Shown: positions 16,825 to 26,120, counted from the first letter of the stretch. The stretch: 39,275 bases of DNA from CAZZBK01 sp964652155 (GCA_964652155.1 CAZZBK010000039.1:1-39275); one strand, 5' to 3'. A program made the numbers and translations. The notes: generated by a model from the letters alone, not told the origin.

Positions 16825-17475
16825 TCAAGGGTTGAGCCCGCTCGGGTGGTCGAGGGAGGCCAGCCCCGCGGCCCACAGTGCGTTGCGGTAGTCCTCTGGC
16901 TGATTCAGGTTACGCAGCGTTGACAGCTCACAGTCGACCTCGATCAATTCCTCGCGCGACACAGTTCGGGTGGGGCACGCCTCGAACAGCTCTCCGACCC
17001 GAAGCACGTCGGCGGCGAGCAACCGATCGATCTCGTCGACCACGCGCGGCCGATACACGGCCGCGAGCGGATGGTGGTAGCCGTCGACCTGGGGGACCGC
17101 GATCGCATGGTCGCCGAGCAACTCAAACATCCGCCGCACGAACGCTGCCTGAAGCAACGGCACGTCGCAACTGGTCACATAGACGGCGTCGAACCGGTCG
17201 ACGCACAGCGAGAGTCCGGCAGCCAAACCCTGGAGCGGACCTCGCCCTTCACGCGCATCGCGGGCCACGGTCACATTCTCGCCGAGCGGAGGCAACTCTT
17301 GCCGCGGCGCGGCGACGACCACAACCGCCTCGACGACTTCGCCCAGCAATCGCACGATGCGCGGCAACATGCGCTCGTCGCCGAACGGCAGCCAAGCTTT
17401 GGATTGTCCCATCCGGCGACTTTGTCCGCCGCACAAGACGACGCCGCCGAGGCGTGATTCGTTCCGTTGGCTCAT
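16825..17475 (-). CDS. mobA: Molybdenum cofactor guanylyltransferase MobA
   Basis: 216 aa. The start at 17475 (MSQRNESRLGGVVLCGGQSRR) puts the nucleotide-binding signature LCGGQSRRMGQSK at residues 14-26, as in MobA. A second motif, TSCDVPLL, at about 104-111 supplies the metal-binding aspartate, and GYHHPLAAVY at about 141-150 resembles the family's substrate-binding segment. The enzyme transfers GMP from GTP to molybdopterin, giving the bis-MGD precursor for oxidoreductases. Length is typical. It is not beside other molybdenum cofactor genes in this window. The same frame runs on upstream to 18174, but that extension overlaps the divergent secreted-protein gene and is not coding. Confidence 0.9.
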   Translation of the reverse strand: MSQRNESRLGGVVLCGGQSRRMGQSKAWLPFGDERMLPRIVRLLGEVVEAVVVVAAPRQELPPLGENVTVARDAREGRGPLQGLAAGLSLCVDRFDAVYVTSCDVPLLQAAFVRRMFELLGDHAIAVPQVDGYHHPLAAVYRPRVVDEIDRLLAADVLRVGELFEACPTRTVSREELIEVDCELSTLRNLNQPEDYRNALWAAGLASLDHPSGLNP

Positions 17476-17803
17476 GGCGAGTCTTTCGTTGCACGTCGTC
17501 CGCGCGCTGTCGTTGCCTTGCTCGAACATGCCTGCCAGCAGTGACGCTGCTAGCCATCGGCGTCCCTCTGACGCCGCGGGAAATGGACCGCGGCGCAGGA
17601 ATCGGTTTATGCACGCTCGAAGTGCGCGCCGATACCAACCGACACCGGACCGATTTTGCCGGTGGTAGCGATTATATGATAGCACGATGGCGTCGACGCG
17701 CCGCTCACCCTTCCCGGGTCCCGAGCGGCGAGGCACGGCGGGGGGCGTACGAGCCGACCGCCGACCAACCGACGCTAGACCGTAGTGTAGGAGAGCACCG
17801 ACG
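17476..17803. other. 328-bp divergent intergenic region
   Basis: It lies between mobA (minus) and the Pro/Ser-rich secreted-protein gene (plus). A short AT-richer patch GATTATATGATAGC near 17669-17682 could hold a -10 box for the plus-strand gene, but I see no well-spaced -35. A modest hairpin GCCGCTC...GAGCGGC spans about 17701-17730. No gene seen. Confidence 0.5.
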
Positions 17804-19702
17804 ATGCGACGAGCATGGACGACTGGCATGGCCTGGTGGGGAATCGCGACACTCACGGTGGTCGCGTTCGCCGCACCGCCGCGAGACGATTTCGGCGGCG
17901 AAGAAATTGCCGTGCCGGAGAACGTGGGCCCGATCCGCTCGTTCTTTCGCACCTTGGCGCCCAAGATGGCGAAACCGTCCCCCACGGAGCTCGACAGCGA
18001 GACGCCACGCAAAACGACCGGCTTCTGGAAAGAGCGCACCAGCTCGATGATTCCGTTTTCGAGCCCGAGCCCAAGCGTCGTGTCGCCCAAGCCAGGGACA
18101 ACCAAATCGAGCGCGAGCCCGAAGCCGGGCACGCTGCATTCGTATTCGATCCCGAATCTGCCGCGGGTCATCACCCCGTCACGGCCGGCAATGTCCTCGC
18201 AAGAACTCGCCCGGCTGGCGACTCAAGCCTGCGCGTGCCATCCCGAGGCCAAACGGGCGCTGATCGCAGCGCTGACGAGTTCGAAAGAAGATCTGCGTTA
18301 CGAAGCCATTCAAGCCGTGCTCGATCATGTGAACCATCGTTGTCAGCGGTGCGATCGCGCGCTGTGTCGCGACGACGTGATTGCGAGCATCGTGGCCGAC
18401 ATGGCCTACGGCCGCGACTCGAGCGGCCAATCGCTGGAACGCTCCGAGCTCGTACGCAGCGCCGCGCGCGATGTGGTTCGGGCGGCCCACAAGACCCGCG
18501 CCGACAGCCTATCGAGGTCGACCCCCAACGCGACGTTGCGAGACAGCGTCGACGATGACATTGCGCCACGGCCGGGCATCGCGGCAGCCGACGATGAGCC
18601 GGCCCGATCCTTACCCGCAACCAACTCGGCGACCCGGTTTGTACCTGCCCAGCCCAGCGTGTCGAGTACGGTGCCTCAAGCGCCTGAGTCGGCGCCCCGA
18701 TTCATTCAACCTGGGCCGAGTTCCGGCACGTTTTCAAACTCGTCGCGGACCGGAATCGGCTTTGCCAACCCGAGCCGTCAACCGGAGCCGAGCGTGAGCG
18801 AAGCGCCGATTGCCGAGCCTGTCGCGCCGGCGCCGAGCTTTGCCGAACCGGCCCGGCCCGCGCCTCGTCAGCCGGCACTCAAGACCACCAAGTCGGCACA
18901 GCCGTTCGCGAATCGAGTCTCGCCCCCTCCGGTCGTCGCTCCAGAACCGGTCGTCGAACCGCCACTCAAGCCCACGACCGAGGCGTTAGGGCCGACGATC
19001 GAGAGCGCGGCCAGCGACGAGTTGCCCGCCGTGCAACGTCTCACGCCCGACGGTCGACCGACGAGTCGGCGCGTGAATCCGCCGCCGTCGACCCCATCCG
19101 CGTCGGATGAGCCTTCGCTGTCGAGCGCGCCGCAGTTGTCGCCCCCGGCGGCGAGCGTTGTCGCCCCGGACGAAACAGCCACGCCGACGACGTTACCTGC
19201 AGAGCCGTTGAATCCGTACACGCCGTCGGCTCGACGCAAGAACTCGACGTCCGCCGCGCCATCCACCGAACCGGACACCGCGACTCCCGCCGCGAACGAA
19301 CCCGTTTTGGCTCCGCGCGTCGAAAAACCTGCGGTGACGGCGCCGATCACCCAGCCAGTACTGCCGGCCGAGTTGCCCAAGACCGTGTCACCGAGCGCTC
19401 CGAGTCCCTCGACGAGCCAGCCGACGCCGGCCGGAAGCACGCGAGCCACCTTCCGCCCTACCCCGGCTTTGCCAACGCCCCCGGCTAGCTCCCCGAGTGC
19501 GGTTGACGAGCCCACCCCGACCATAGCTCCTGACAATAAAAACCTGGGCGAGCCGACCCTCGCGCCCCCCATCAATCGCTCGTCGGGGGTCAAATTCGGG
19601 ACTCCGAAGCCGGCCGCGCCTTCGATGTTGCCCTCGGTTCCGACGACTCAAAAGCTCCCCTTGAAACCGCCGCTCGGAGCAACGGTCTGGGTCAAGGGTT
19701 AA
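17804..19702 (+). CDS. Secreted Pro/Ser/Thr/Ala-rich protein, unknown function
   Basis: 632 aa. An AGGAG about 9 nt before the ATG supports the start. MRRAWTTGMAWWGIATLTVVAFA is a signal peptide. Residues about 125-225 form the only folded-looking part: a Cys-rich helical segment with QACACHPE, then CQRCDRALC and DDVIASIVADMAYG. After about residue 235 the protein is a 400-residue low-complexity stretch of Pro, Ser, Thr, Ala and Glu with recurring APxP and PSxP units, probably unstructured and possibly spanning or anchoring in the cell envelope. I do not recognise a family. The first 100 mature residues may contain a basic TGFWKERTS patch. It has no clear operon partner. Confidence 0.8.
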   Translation: MRRAWTTGMAWWGIATLTVVAFAAPPRDDFGGEEIAVPENVGPIRSFFRTLAPKMAKPSPTELDSETPRKTTGFWKERTSSMIPFSSPSPSVVSPKPGTTKSSASPKPGTLHSYSIPNLPRVITPSRPAMSSQELARLATQACACHPEAKRALIAALTSSKEDLRYEAIQAVLDHVNHRCQRCDRALCRDDVIASIVADMAYGRDSSGQSLERSELVRSAARDVVRAAHKTRADSLSRSTPNATLRDSVDDDIAPRPGIAAADDEPARSLPATNSATRFVPAQPSVSSTVPQAPESAPRFIQPGPSSGTFSNSSRTGIGFANPSRQPEPSVSEAPIAEPVAPAPSFAEPARPAPRQPALKTTKSAQPFANRVSPPPVVAPEPVVEPPLKPTTEALGPTIESAASDELPAVQRLTPDGRPTSRRVNPPPSTPSASDEPSLSSAPQLSPPAASVVAPDETATPTTLPAEPLNPYTPSARRKNSTSAAPSTEPDTATPAANEPVLAPRVEKPAVTAPITQPVLPAELPKTVSPSAPSPSTSQPTPAGSTRATFRPTPALPTPPASSPSAVDEPTPTIAPDNKNLGEPTLAPPINRSSGVKFGTPKPAAPSMLPSVPTTQKLPLKPPLGATVWVKG

Positions 19703-20143
19703 GCTCTCCGAGCCTGCACAGAATCTTAGCGAAGACTGCCCAGGGGCGCGACGTACTCGCTTCGGCAGGGGGTACTCTGAGGTGACACCGGCCCGTGCGC
19801 GGGAATAATTAACGGTCTGGTCCAAACGACCCAACCATTTGTGCTGTCAGGGACTTCAGTAGACCTGGCAAGCCTCTGCTTCGCGAAAGTGCGTGGTGTG
19901 TGCAGCTTTGGCACACTCCTTGCTATCAGTTCGGCCTTGTCATGGCGCTGATGCGCCTCTAGGCGGACGTTCCGTGAGCGATCGACGCGGCTCACGTCAG
20001 CATCGAGGCGGTCTCGGGGCCCTGGCGGTTTTTCTCCAAGGCGGCTTAGCGGGTCGGTGAACGACGAACGCTCGTGCGTCGCGCTCTCACCGTACCTCAA
20101 CCCCTGTTCGTTCATTCACGACTTGCTCTGAGGGAGTATTCTC
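19703..20143. other. 441-bp region upstream of the ammonium transporter gene
   Basis: No coding region is convincing here. The main feature is the sigma-54 promoter at 19908-19924. About 210 bp of leader follow before the ATG and include the potential hairpin GTGAGC-N10-GCTCAC near 19974-19995. I could not identify a clear NtrC binding palindrome upstream. Confidence 0.6.
19908..19924 (+). promoter_or_regulatory. Sigma-54 (-24/-12) promoter for the ammonium transporter
   Basis: TTGGCACACTCCTTGCT matches the sigma-54 consensus TTGGCACG-N4-TTGCT at all positions except one (A for G). The GG at 19910-19911 and GC at 19922-19923 have the required 12-bp offset. The predicted start of transcription is about 19935, giving a leader of about 209 nt before the ATG. 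A sigma-54 promoter on an amt gene implies nitrogen-limitation control by an NtrC-type activator, which is not in this window. Confidence 0.75.
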
Positions 20144-21598
20144 ATGCGACAAGGTTTAGTGCGTCGCGGTCTGCCGCTGCTGGCAGCCGCCTTTATGTTG
20201 TGTAGCTGTGCCTCGTGGGCACTGGCTCAGGAGGCTCCGGCGGCCGCGCCGCCAGCCCCCGCCCCAATCTCGACCGGCGACCTGAAAGTCGCCGCCGATA
20301 CCCTCTGGGTCATGATCACGGGCATGCTCGTGTTCTTCATGAACCTGGGCTTCGGCTGCGTCGAGTCCGGCTTCTGCCGGGCCAAGAACTGCGTGAACAT
20401 TCTCTCGAAGAACTTCATCGTCTTCGCTGCCTCGACCCTCGGCTTTTGGGTCATCGGCTGGGGCTTGATGTTCGGCGACGGCACGCCCTTCATTGGTCAA
20501 CAAGGCCTGTGGTTTGCCGGCGGCGCTGATAACAGTCCGGCCACTGCGGCTGACTACAAGGGTGTGTACTCGGCCATCAACTGGACTGGTGTGCCACTGA
20601 CCGCCAAGTTCTTCTTTCAACTCGTGTTCGCCGGGACCGCCGCGACCATCGTGTCGGGTGCCGTTGCCGAGCGTATTAAGTACCTTTCGTTTATCGTCTT
20701 CACCGTGCTGATGGCCGTTTGCATTTATCCGGTCGTCGGTCACTGGGTCTGGGGCGGCGGCTGGTTGGCCCTGTACGATCCGACTTTCGGCTTCCTCGAC
20801 TTCGCCGGTTCGACCCAAGTCCACTCGATCGGTGGTTGGGCCGCTCTGACGGGCATCCTGTTCCTCGGCCCGCGTATTGGCAAGTACGGTCCCAATGGCC
20901 GTGTTAACGCCATCCCCGGCCACAACATGACCGCCGCCTTCATTGGCTGCTTGGTGCTGTGGTTCGGTTGGTTCGGTTTCAACCCCGGCAGCACAATGGC
21001 CGCCGATCCGCAGTTCATCGCCGACGTGGCGATGGTGACCAACCTCGCTGCCGCGATGGCCACCTTGAGCGCCACGGCCACCGCTTGGATTCTGCTCAAG
21101 AAGCCGGACATCGGCATGACCCTCAACGGTTGCTTGGCTGGCTTGGTCGCCATCACGGCCCCATGTGCTTGGGTCACCCCGTTCGCCGCGGCCATTATCG
21201 GCCTCATCGCCGGTGTGCTCGTCGTCATCGCCGTCATGACGTTCGACAAGCTCAAGATCGATGATCCCGTCGGGGCCACCTCGGTGCACTTGGTCAATGG
21301 CGTGTTCGGCACGCTCTGTATCGGCCTGTTCGCCGAACCAGGCTTGGTCAAGGCGCGCTTGGCGGGCAAAGAGATGGCCGGCCTGTTCTACGGCGGCGGA
21401 ACCTCGCAGTTGATGACTCAGTTGATCGGCGTCGTGGCCACGGGCGTCTATGTCGTTGTCATCTCCAGCATCTGCTGGATTGCGATCAAGGCGATCATGG
21501 GTCTCCGCGTCTCGGCCGAGGAAGAAATCGAAGGCCTCGACGTCGGCGAGCACGGCAACGAAGCCTACCACGGCTTCGTCCTGTCACGCAGCGAGTAA
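20144..21598 (+). CDS. amt: Ammonium transporter Amt
   Basis: 484 aa, inner-membrane channel for ammonium/ammonia uptake. GAGGGAG about 7 nt before the ATG supports the start. The N-terminus has a signal peptide ending SWALAQ, then a Pro/Ala linker and eleven predicted helices. Both histidines of the conducting pore are visible: the first in STQVHSIGGWAAL (about residue 225) and the second in TSVHLVNGVFG (about residue 383). NTTF-like and GHNMTAAFIG motifs also fit the family. A sigma-54 promoter lies 220 bp upstream and an intrinsic terminator 160 bp downstream, so it is probably transcribed alone. No glnK/PII gene is adjacent, unlike in many bacteria. Confidence 0.96.
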   Translation: MRQGLVRRGLPLLAAAFMLCSCASWALAQEAPAAAPPAPAPISTGDLKVAADTLWVMITGMLVFFMNLGFGCVESGFCRAKNCVNILSKNFIVFAASTLGFWVIGWGLMFGDGTPFIGQQGLWFAGGADNSPATAADYKGVYSAINWTGVPLTAKFFFQLVFAGTAATIVSGAVAERIKYLSFIVFTVLMAVCIYPVVGHWVWGGGWLALYDPTFGFLDFAGSTQVHSIGGWAALTGILFLGPRIGKYGPNGRVNAIPGHNMTAAFIGCLVLWFGWFGFNPGSTMAADPQFIADVAMVTNLAAAMATLSATATAWILLKKPDIGMTLNGCLAGLVAITAPCAWVTPFAAAIIGLIAGVLVVIAVMTFDKLKIDDPVGATSVHLVNGVFGTLCIGLFAEPGLVKARLAGKEMAGLFYGGGTSQLMTQLIGVVATGVYVVVISSICWIAIKAIMGLRVSAEEEIEGLDVGEHGNEAYHGFVLSRSE

Positions 21599-21759
21599 TT
21601 CGAGGGTCTTGTTGACGTGCCTCGTTCATGGAGGACGATCGGGCAAGGACGCCACTTTCGTCGTCGGGTGCGGTCAAGGCGGCTGAGTGTCCGGCGGAAT
21701 CAACCCTCCGTCGACACCAGCCCTTTCACCTCTTCTTGGCTTCCGCCTAGCCAAAGAGA

Positions 21760-21804
21760 GCCCCGGTGTCGGTGGGCTTCGGCCTGCTGACCCGGGGTTT
21801 TTTT
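21760..21804 (+). terminator. Intrinsic terminator downstream of amt
   Basis: The segment has an upper stem GTCGGTGGGC / GCCTGCTGAC closed by a TTCG tetraloop, with G-U pairs allowed, and a lower stem CCCCGG / CCGGGG, followed by seven T residues (21798-21804). This is a strong Rho-independent terminator on the plus strand, 160 bp after the amt stop. Confidence 0.88.
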
Positions 21805-21920
21805 GTTTCAATCGGCAGAGCTTTCCCAGCTCACCGACCAATCTTCAAGTTGTCAGTTCCGCCCCCACGCCCCTACACTTCTCAAGAGGCGGACGTTCGA
21901 CCAAACTGCAACCTGCTTTT

Positions 21921-21998
21921 TATTGTGGTTCAGGTAATTAAGTTAACTAGGACGATCAGCGGGAGTCCGATCATACCGGCCTCGCGTTGCTCGGCCTG
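21921..21998 (+). repeat. Dispersed 78-bp intergenic repeat, copy 2
   Basis: It aligns with 10816-10894 in the same orientation. The hairpin centre reads GGAC-GA-TC-AGC-GG-GA-GTCC, so the tandem GA loop and outer stem are kept while inner bases change. It lies 83 bp before the large membrane-protein gene. Confidence 0.7.
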
Positions 21999-22081
21999 TT
22001 GAGCTGTTTTTCTGAGGATCAATAGCCGCCGATGGCACCTCCATCGGCGGTCCAAGATTTCGCGACCTGGCAACCATCCGC

Positions 22082-25000
22082 ATGGACGAACCGCGCCGCT
22101 GGGGACTCACCCATCACGAGCTGGAAACCGCCCTCGCGGCGGTCGATCCCGCCGCGCTGTTGGTCCCGCCCCGCATTTTGCGCCGCGTGATCAAACATCA
22201 CTGGCAACTCCCCGAGCCGGTCGTCCGCGTCCCGCATCGCAAGAGCTTCGTGCTCGCGCGCGACAAACTGCTCGAAGTCGTCTCCCCCATCGAACTCGGC
22301 CTGGCGGCCAACGCCACGTTGCCCCCGCAAATCGTGTTGCTCGCGCGGCTCGACAGCGAAGAGCTCTCGGGCATGACCCGCGACCGCGCGCTGCTACGCT
22401 ACTGGCGGCTGCTCTATCATGCCCGGCTGCACCTGGAGCTCGATCAACGCTTTGCCGACGGGCGACTGTCGTGCGAAAGGGTTGCCGAGCGGATCGAGTC
22501 GTTGGGCCGCGCGGTGTTCGACGACATCGCCGTGGTGCTCAAGCACGAAGAGTACGTGCTCCGCACGGCTGACGACACTTCGATCTACGTCGAGTTCCTG
22601 GCCACGTTTCTAGAGCTGCGCTGCTTCGCGCCCCGGCTAGTGCGAGATTACTTCCCGGCGATCGACGACCTGGACCGAGTCGAGAGGCTGCTGAACCTCG
22701 ACGTCGACGCACAGCGCCTCTTTCTCTCGACACGCCTGCCGCAGTGTCCGTTGCCCGGCGAACTCGCGACGATCGAAGACGACGAGCACACGCTCGAGTC
22801 GCGCGTGGACGTCCAACCGCTCAATCCGCGTAAGCAGTCGGAAAAGATCTACTGCCGAATGATGGAGTACGGCGATCGGGCCCGATCGCGCGGCAACGAT
22901 GTCCACTCGGCCATGATGCGCTGCCGGGCCGCGCTCTTCATTGGCCCCAAGCTCGCCAAGGCCGCGCGCGACGCCGGTCGCGCCGATGTCGAGCACCTCG
23001 CCCTACGTCTCGGCCAGGCCCTCGACCTCCCAGCGGCCGACGTGACCGAATGGGGCGAATGTCTCGCCGAGCTGTTGCCGCAGGCGATCCGAGGCATTTG
23101 GACCGCCGAGACTCGCTTTCTGTACGACCTGCAAAAGGTCTGTCTCGACCACGAACGGGGCGTCTACAAGCTCGATGTGCTCCGCTGGGCGTTGTCGCGC
23201 GGCCAGTCGCCGTTGCGCCGCCCGCTACCGGCCCAACGCGATGTCTTGCTGGCCAAGCATTTGCTCTCGGCGACACACCGCCTCCCCTCGATGCGTCTGC
23301 CGGCCATGCCCCGCGATCGGCTCTCAAGCTTGCTGCACACGGCGGCCCGCCGCGTCGAGAGTCGGCTGCGCTCGAATTTCCGCCCCCGCATTGAGAGTGC
23401 GCTGGACTCCGTGGGGCTCGTCCCCGGCAATCGGCCCGAGATCGTCGCCCGCCGCAAGCTCGTCGAGGAACTGCTCGACCGGCTGACCGAGTTCGGCTAC
23501 CTGAACATGGGCAACGTCCGCGACGCGATCTCGCGCAATCAGATCAAGTTGCGCGACGTCAGCGGCTGGCGCGAAATGCTCGGCGGCGACCAGTTGCTGC
23601 GTGTCGACCAACGGCTCAGCGAGTCGCTCGAAGGCGTGTATCGCCGCGGCGAAGTGTACCTCCGCTGGCCCCAGACCTTGAGCTCGATCGCCTTCGGCAC
23701 GCCACCAGGCCGATTCGCGACACGCTACCTCGCCATCCCCTTTGGAGGCGCGTACATCCTGCTCTCGTTCGTCCAGCACATGTTCCACACCCCCTTGAGC
23801 TGGGCGCTGGGCGAGCACGCGCACATCGCGTCGCTTCGCTCGATCATCGTCGTCGGACTCTTTCTGCTCGGGCTCTACAACGCCGCCTTTCGACGCGTCG
23901 TCGCCGACGCGTGTCGCTCGGCCGGACGAGGGTTGCACCGCCTGACCATCGATTTGCCGCGCCGTATCATCCAAGTCCCTTGGGTTCGCCGCCTGCTCGA
24001 CAATCCGCTCTTCCGACAGTGGGAACGGTTTTTCTTCAAGCCACTCGTCTGGTCGGCGGTGACCGTCACTCCGTTCGCGTTCTTTGGCTCCTGGGCGTTC
24101 GATGCCGGCTCGTTCTTAGCCCTGTTCCTGGGCTACAACGCGCTGCTCAACTCACGCCTCGGACGGAGCGTCGACGAGCTGCTGACCGATTGGGTCGTCC
24201 GCTCCTGGTATCAATTACGCATCCGCATCTTCGCCGCGGCCGTGCAGTGGATCATCGAAGCCTTTCAACAACTGCTCGAAGATGTCGAACGGCTCTTGTA
24301 TGCCGTCGACGAATGGCTCCGCTTCCGAGGCGGCGAGCCCCGTGGGGCGATCATCGTCAAGTCGATACTCGTCAGCGTGTGGACCGTGTTCAATTACGGA
24401 GTCCGCTTCTGCATCACGCTCCTGGTCGAGCCGCAGATCAACCCGATCAAACACTTCCCGGTCGTCACCGTCTCCCACAAAGTCATCCTGCCTTTGGGAC
24501 CGTTCTTCGTCGCGCAATTGGCTCCCGTGCTGGGTATCGCCGAAGCGAACGCCGTCGTCTGGTCGACCATCTGGCTCATCCCGGGCGTGTTCGGCTTTTT
24601 AGTCTGGGAGCTGAAAGAGAATTGGCGTCTGTACGCCGCCAATCGTCCGCTGAATTTGCAACCTGCGTTGATCGGCCATCATGGCGAGACAATGGTCCGG
24701 CTGCTGCGCGCGGGCTTTCACTCGGGCACCATCCCCAAACTGTTCCACCGCCTGCGGCGGGTCGACCGCGCGGCGCTCGCCACTGGGCATTGGAAAAAGC
24801 CCCGCCTGTATCACGACCGCTTGCAACAAGTCGAGCACGACATCCAACGCTTCGTCGAACGGGACCTGCTCGCACTGGTCGACATGAGCCCCGCCTGGCA
24901 AGCCTCGCCCTTGCGCGTCGTCGAGGTGCGGCTGGCCATCACGCATGTGCGGGTCATGTTGCAAAACCCGGCCGAGCCCGGCGAGCTCTTGCAGATCGTG

Positions 25001-25456
25001 TTTCAGGAGAAGGGCAACTGGCTCGCCTCGCGGCTCATCGAGCCCGGCTGGTTCGAGCGGCTCGGGCCTGAGCAATCGGGAGCATTCCGCGCGGCGCTCA
25101 GCGGCTTCTACAAGTATTGCGGCGTCGAATTGATTCATGAACAAATCGAAAATTGCCTCGGCTCGGCCGCGTCGCGCTACCGCATTGGCGACCTGGGGTT
25201 GATCGTCCGCTCCGACCCGCACGGCGACCAGGAAGTGACATACGACCTGCGCACGAACGCCGACCGGACGCCGATTATCGCTCCGTCGGCCCCCTGCCAG
25301 TTGCCCACGCTCGACCGCCATCGGCTGGTCTTTGCCGACACACCGATCCGCTGGACGACCTGGATCGACACCTGGCAACGAGTCACGCGCCCCTGGCCAA
25401 GCGAGGCAGTGAACGATTATCGTGGTGATCGAGGGCCCCCGCTCGCCGCACCTTGA
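22082..25456 (+). CDS. Large membrane protein of unknown family (1124 aa)
   Basis: No signal peptide; the start at 22082 (MDEPRRWGLTHHELE) lacks a clear ribosome site. Residues 1 to about 545 are soluble, Arg/Leu-rich and mainly helical. About 548-610, 651-695, 755-785 and 800-840 are hydrophobic and likely to span the membrane (for example SIIVVGLFLLGLYNAAF and LIPGVFGFLVWELKENW). The stretch between 695 and 755 is amphipathic helical. From about 850 to the end is a second soluble domain. I do not recognise any catalytic motif. The CbiQ gene starts 7 bp after its stop (or inside it if a GTG start is used), so the two are almost certainly co-translated. A role in membrane transport or its control is inferred only from that link. 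Confidence 0.82.
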   Translation: MDEPRRWGLTHHELETALAAVDPAALLVPPRILRRVIKHHWQLPEPVVRVPHRKSFVLARDKLLEVVSPIELGLAANATLPPQIVLLARLDSEELSGMTRDRALLRYWRLLYHARLHLELDQRFADGRLSCERVAERIESLGRAVFDDIAVVLKHEEYVLRTADDTSIYVEFLATFLELRCFAPRLVRDYFPAIDDLDRVERLLNLDVDAQRLFLSTRLPQCPLPGELATIEDDEHTLESRVDVQPLNPRKQSEKIYCRMMEYGDRARSRGNDVHSAMMRCRAALFIGPKLAKAARDAGRADVEHLALRLGQALDLPAADVTEWGECLAELLPQAIRGIWTAETRFLYDLQKVCLDHERGVYKLDVLRWALSRGQSPLRRPLPAQRDVLLAKHLLSATHRLPSMRLPAMPRDRLSSLLHTAARRVESRLRSNFRPRIESALDSVGLVPGNRPEIVARRKLVEELLDRLTEFGYLNMGNVRDAISRNQIKLRDVSGWREMLGGDQLLRVDQRLSESLEGVYRRGEVYLRWPQTLSSIAFGTPPGRFATRYLAIPFGGAYILLSFVQHMFHTPLSWALGEHAHIASLRSIIVVGLFLLGLYNAAFRRVVADACRSAGRGLHRLTIDLPRRIIQVPWVRRLLDNPLFRQWERFFFKPLVWSAVTVTPFAFFGSWAFDAGSFLALFLGYNALLNSRLGRSVDELLTDWVVRSWYQLRIRIFAAAVQWIIEAFQQLLEDVERLLYAVDEWLRFRGGEPRGAIIVKSILVSVWTVFNYGVRFCITLLVEPQINPIKHFPVVTVSHKVILPLGPFFVAQLAPVLGIAEANAVVWSTIWLIPGVFGFLVWELKENWRLYAANRPLNLQPALIGHHGETMVRLLRAGFHSGTIPKLFHRLRRVDRAALATGHWKKPRLYHDRLQQVEHDIQRFVERDLLALVDMSPAWQASPLRVVEVRLAITHVRVMLQNPAEPGELLQIVFQEKGNWLASRLIEPGWFERLGPEQSGAFRAALSGFYKYCGVELIHEQIENCLGSAASRYRIGDLGLIVRSDPHGDQEVTYDLRTNADRTPIIAPSAPCQLPTLDRHRLVFADTPIRWTTWIDTWQRVTRPWPSEAVNDYRGDRGPPLAAP

Positions 25457-25463
25457 TCTGTCC

Positions 25464-26120
25464 ATGCACTACTTGCCATCGACCGCCGAATTGAATGCGC
25501 TCCTGACTCCGCGCGCAGAGGGCTCCAGCGTGCGACGATTGCTCTCGGCACTCAGCGTCCTCATGCTCATCAGTTGCCTCAGCGCCGACCTAAGCCGCGC
25601 GTGGCTGGGCGTATCTGGCAGCGTAATTTGCGGCGTCATTGCGATCGGTTTGGGGCTCACGATCAGCGTCGCGAAAATTTCCTGGCGCATGCTGTTACGT
25701 CGCTGGGTATTGTTTCTGCCGTGGCTCGTGTCGCTCTCGGCGTCGATCCCGCTCTCGCAGGGCTGGGAGTCCGGCGCGCCACGCATGCTGGGGATGATCG
25801 TCAAAGGCACGCTGGCATTCACGACACTGTTGATCCTCGTGCAAACGACCCCCATGCGCGAGCTGCTCGGCGCTCTGCGGCGACTCGGCATGCCGGCGCT
25901 GCTCGTCTCGACGCTCGAGATGATGGATCGTTATCGCTTCGTGCTCGTCGAGGAGTTGGCGAGCGTGCGTCGAGCGCAGCTCTCACGTACTTTTCAGAGG
26001 CGACCGCTTCAGCAACTCCTCGCCAACGCCGCGCTCGTCGGCTTGGTGCTCGTGCGGGCTCTGCGCCGCAGCGACCGCATTCACGCCGCCATGCTCTCGC
26101 GCGGCAGCGACAGCCGCTAA
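25464..26120 (+). CDS. cbiQ: CbiQ/EcfT-type energy-coupling factor transmembrane protein
   Basis: 218 aa with about five membrane segments (residues 30-50, 52-72, 77-100, 110-130 and 180-200). The C-terminal helix ends RSDRIHAAMLSRG, the Ala-Arg-Gly-like coupling motif that contacts ATPases in ECF transporters; an earlier RRAQLSR could be the second one. The ATG at 25464 is preferred; a GTG at 25422 would overlap the previous gene by 35 bp. ECF transporters of this type import cobalt, nickel or vitamins and need EcfA ATPases and an S-component, none of which is in the window. It follows the 1124-aa protein gene by 7 bp and converges on the LarA-like gene, 32 bp away. Confidence 0.8.
   Translation: MHYLPSTAELNALLTPRAEGSSVRRLLSALSVLMLISCLSADLSRAWLGVSGSVICGVIAIGLGLTISVAKISWRMLLRRWVLFLPWLVSLSASIPLSQGWESGAPRMLGMIVKGTLAFTTLLILVQTTPMRELLGALRRLGMPALLVSTLEMMDRYRFVLVEELASVRRAQLSRTFQRRPLQQLLANAALVGLVLVRALRRSDRIHAAMLSRGSDSR

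Larger units (their letters stand above)
21599..22081. other. 483-bp intergenic region after amt
   Basis: It contains the amt terminator (21760-21804) and the second copy of the 78-bp repeat (21921-21998). The 160 bp between the amt stop and the terminator show no supportable gene. No ribosome site is visible before the next start at 22082. Confidence 0.6.

Noticed and set aside
19726..20115. 129-codon minus-strand frame upstream of amt
   Set aside because: There is no ribosome site or known motif, and it overlaps the sigma-54 promoter and leader.
20156..21571. 471-codon minus-strand frame opposite amt
   Set aside because: The composition is Asp/His/Gly-rich with no motif, while the plus strand encodes a complete Amt.
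25422..25463. GTG start for cbiQ overlapping the previous gene
   Set aside because: It is possible, but the ATG at 25464 directly after the previous stop gives a normal CbiQ N-terminus; kept only as an alternative.
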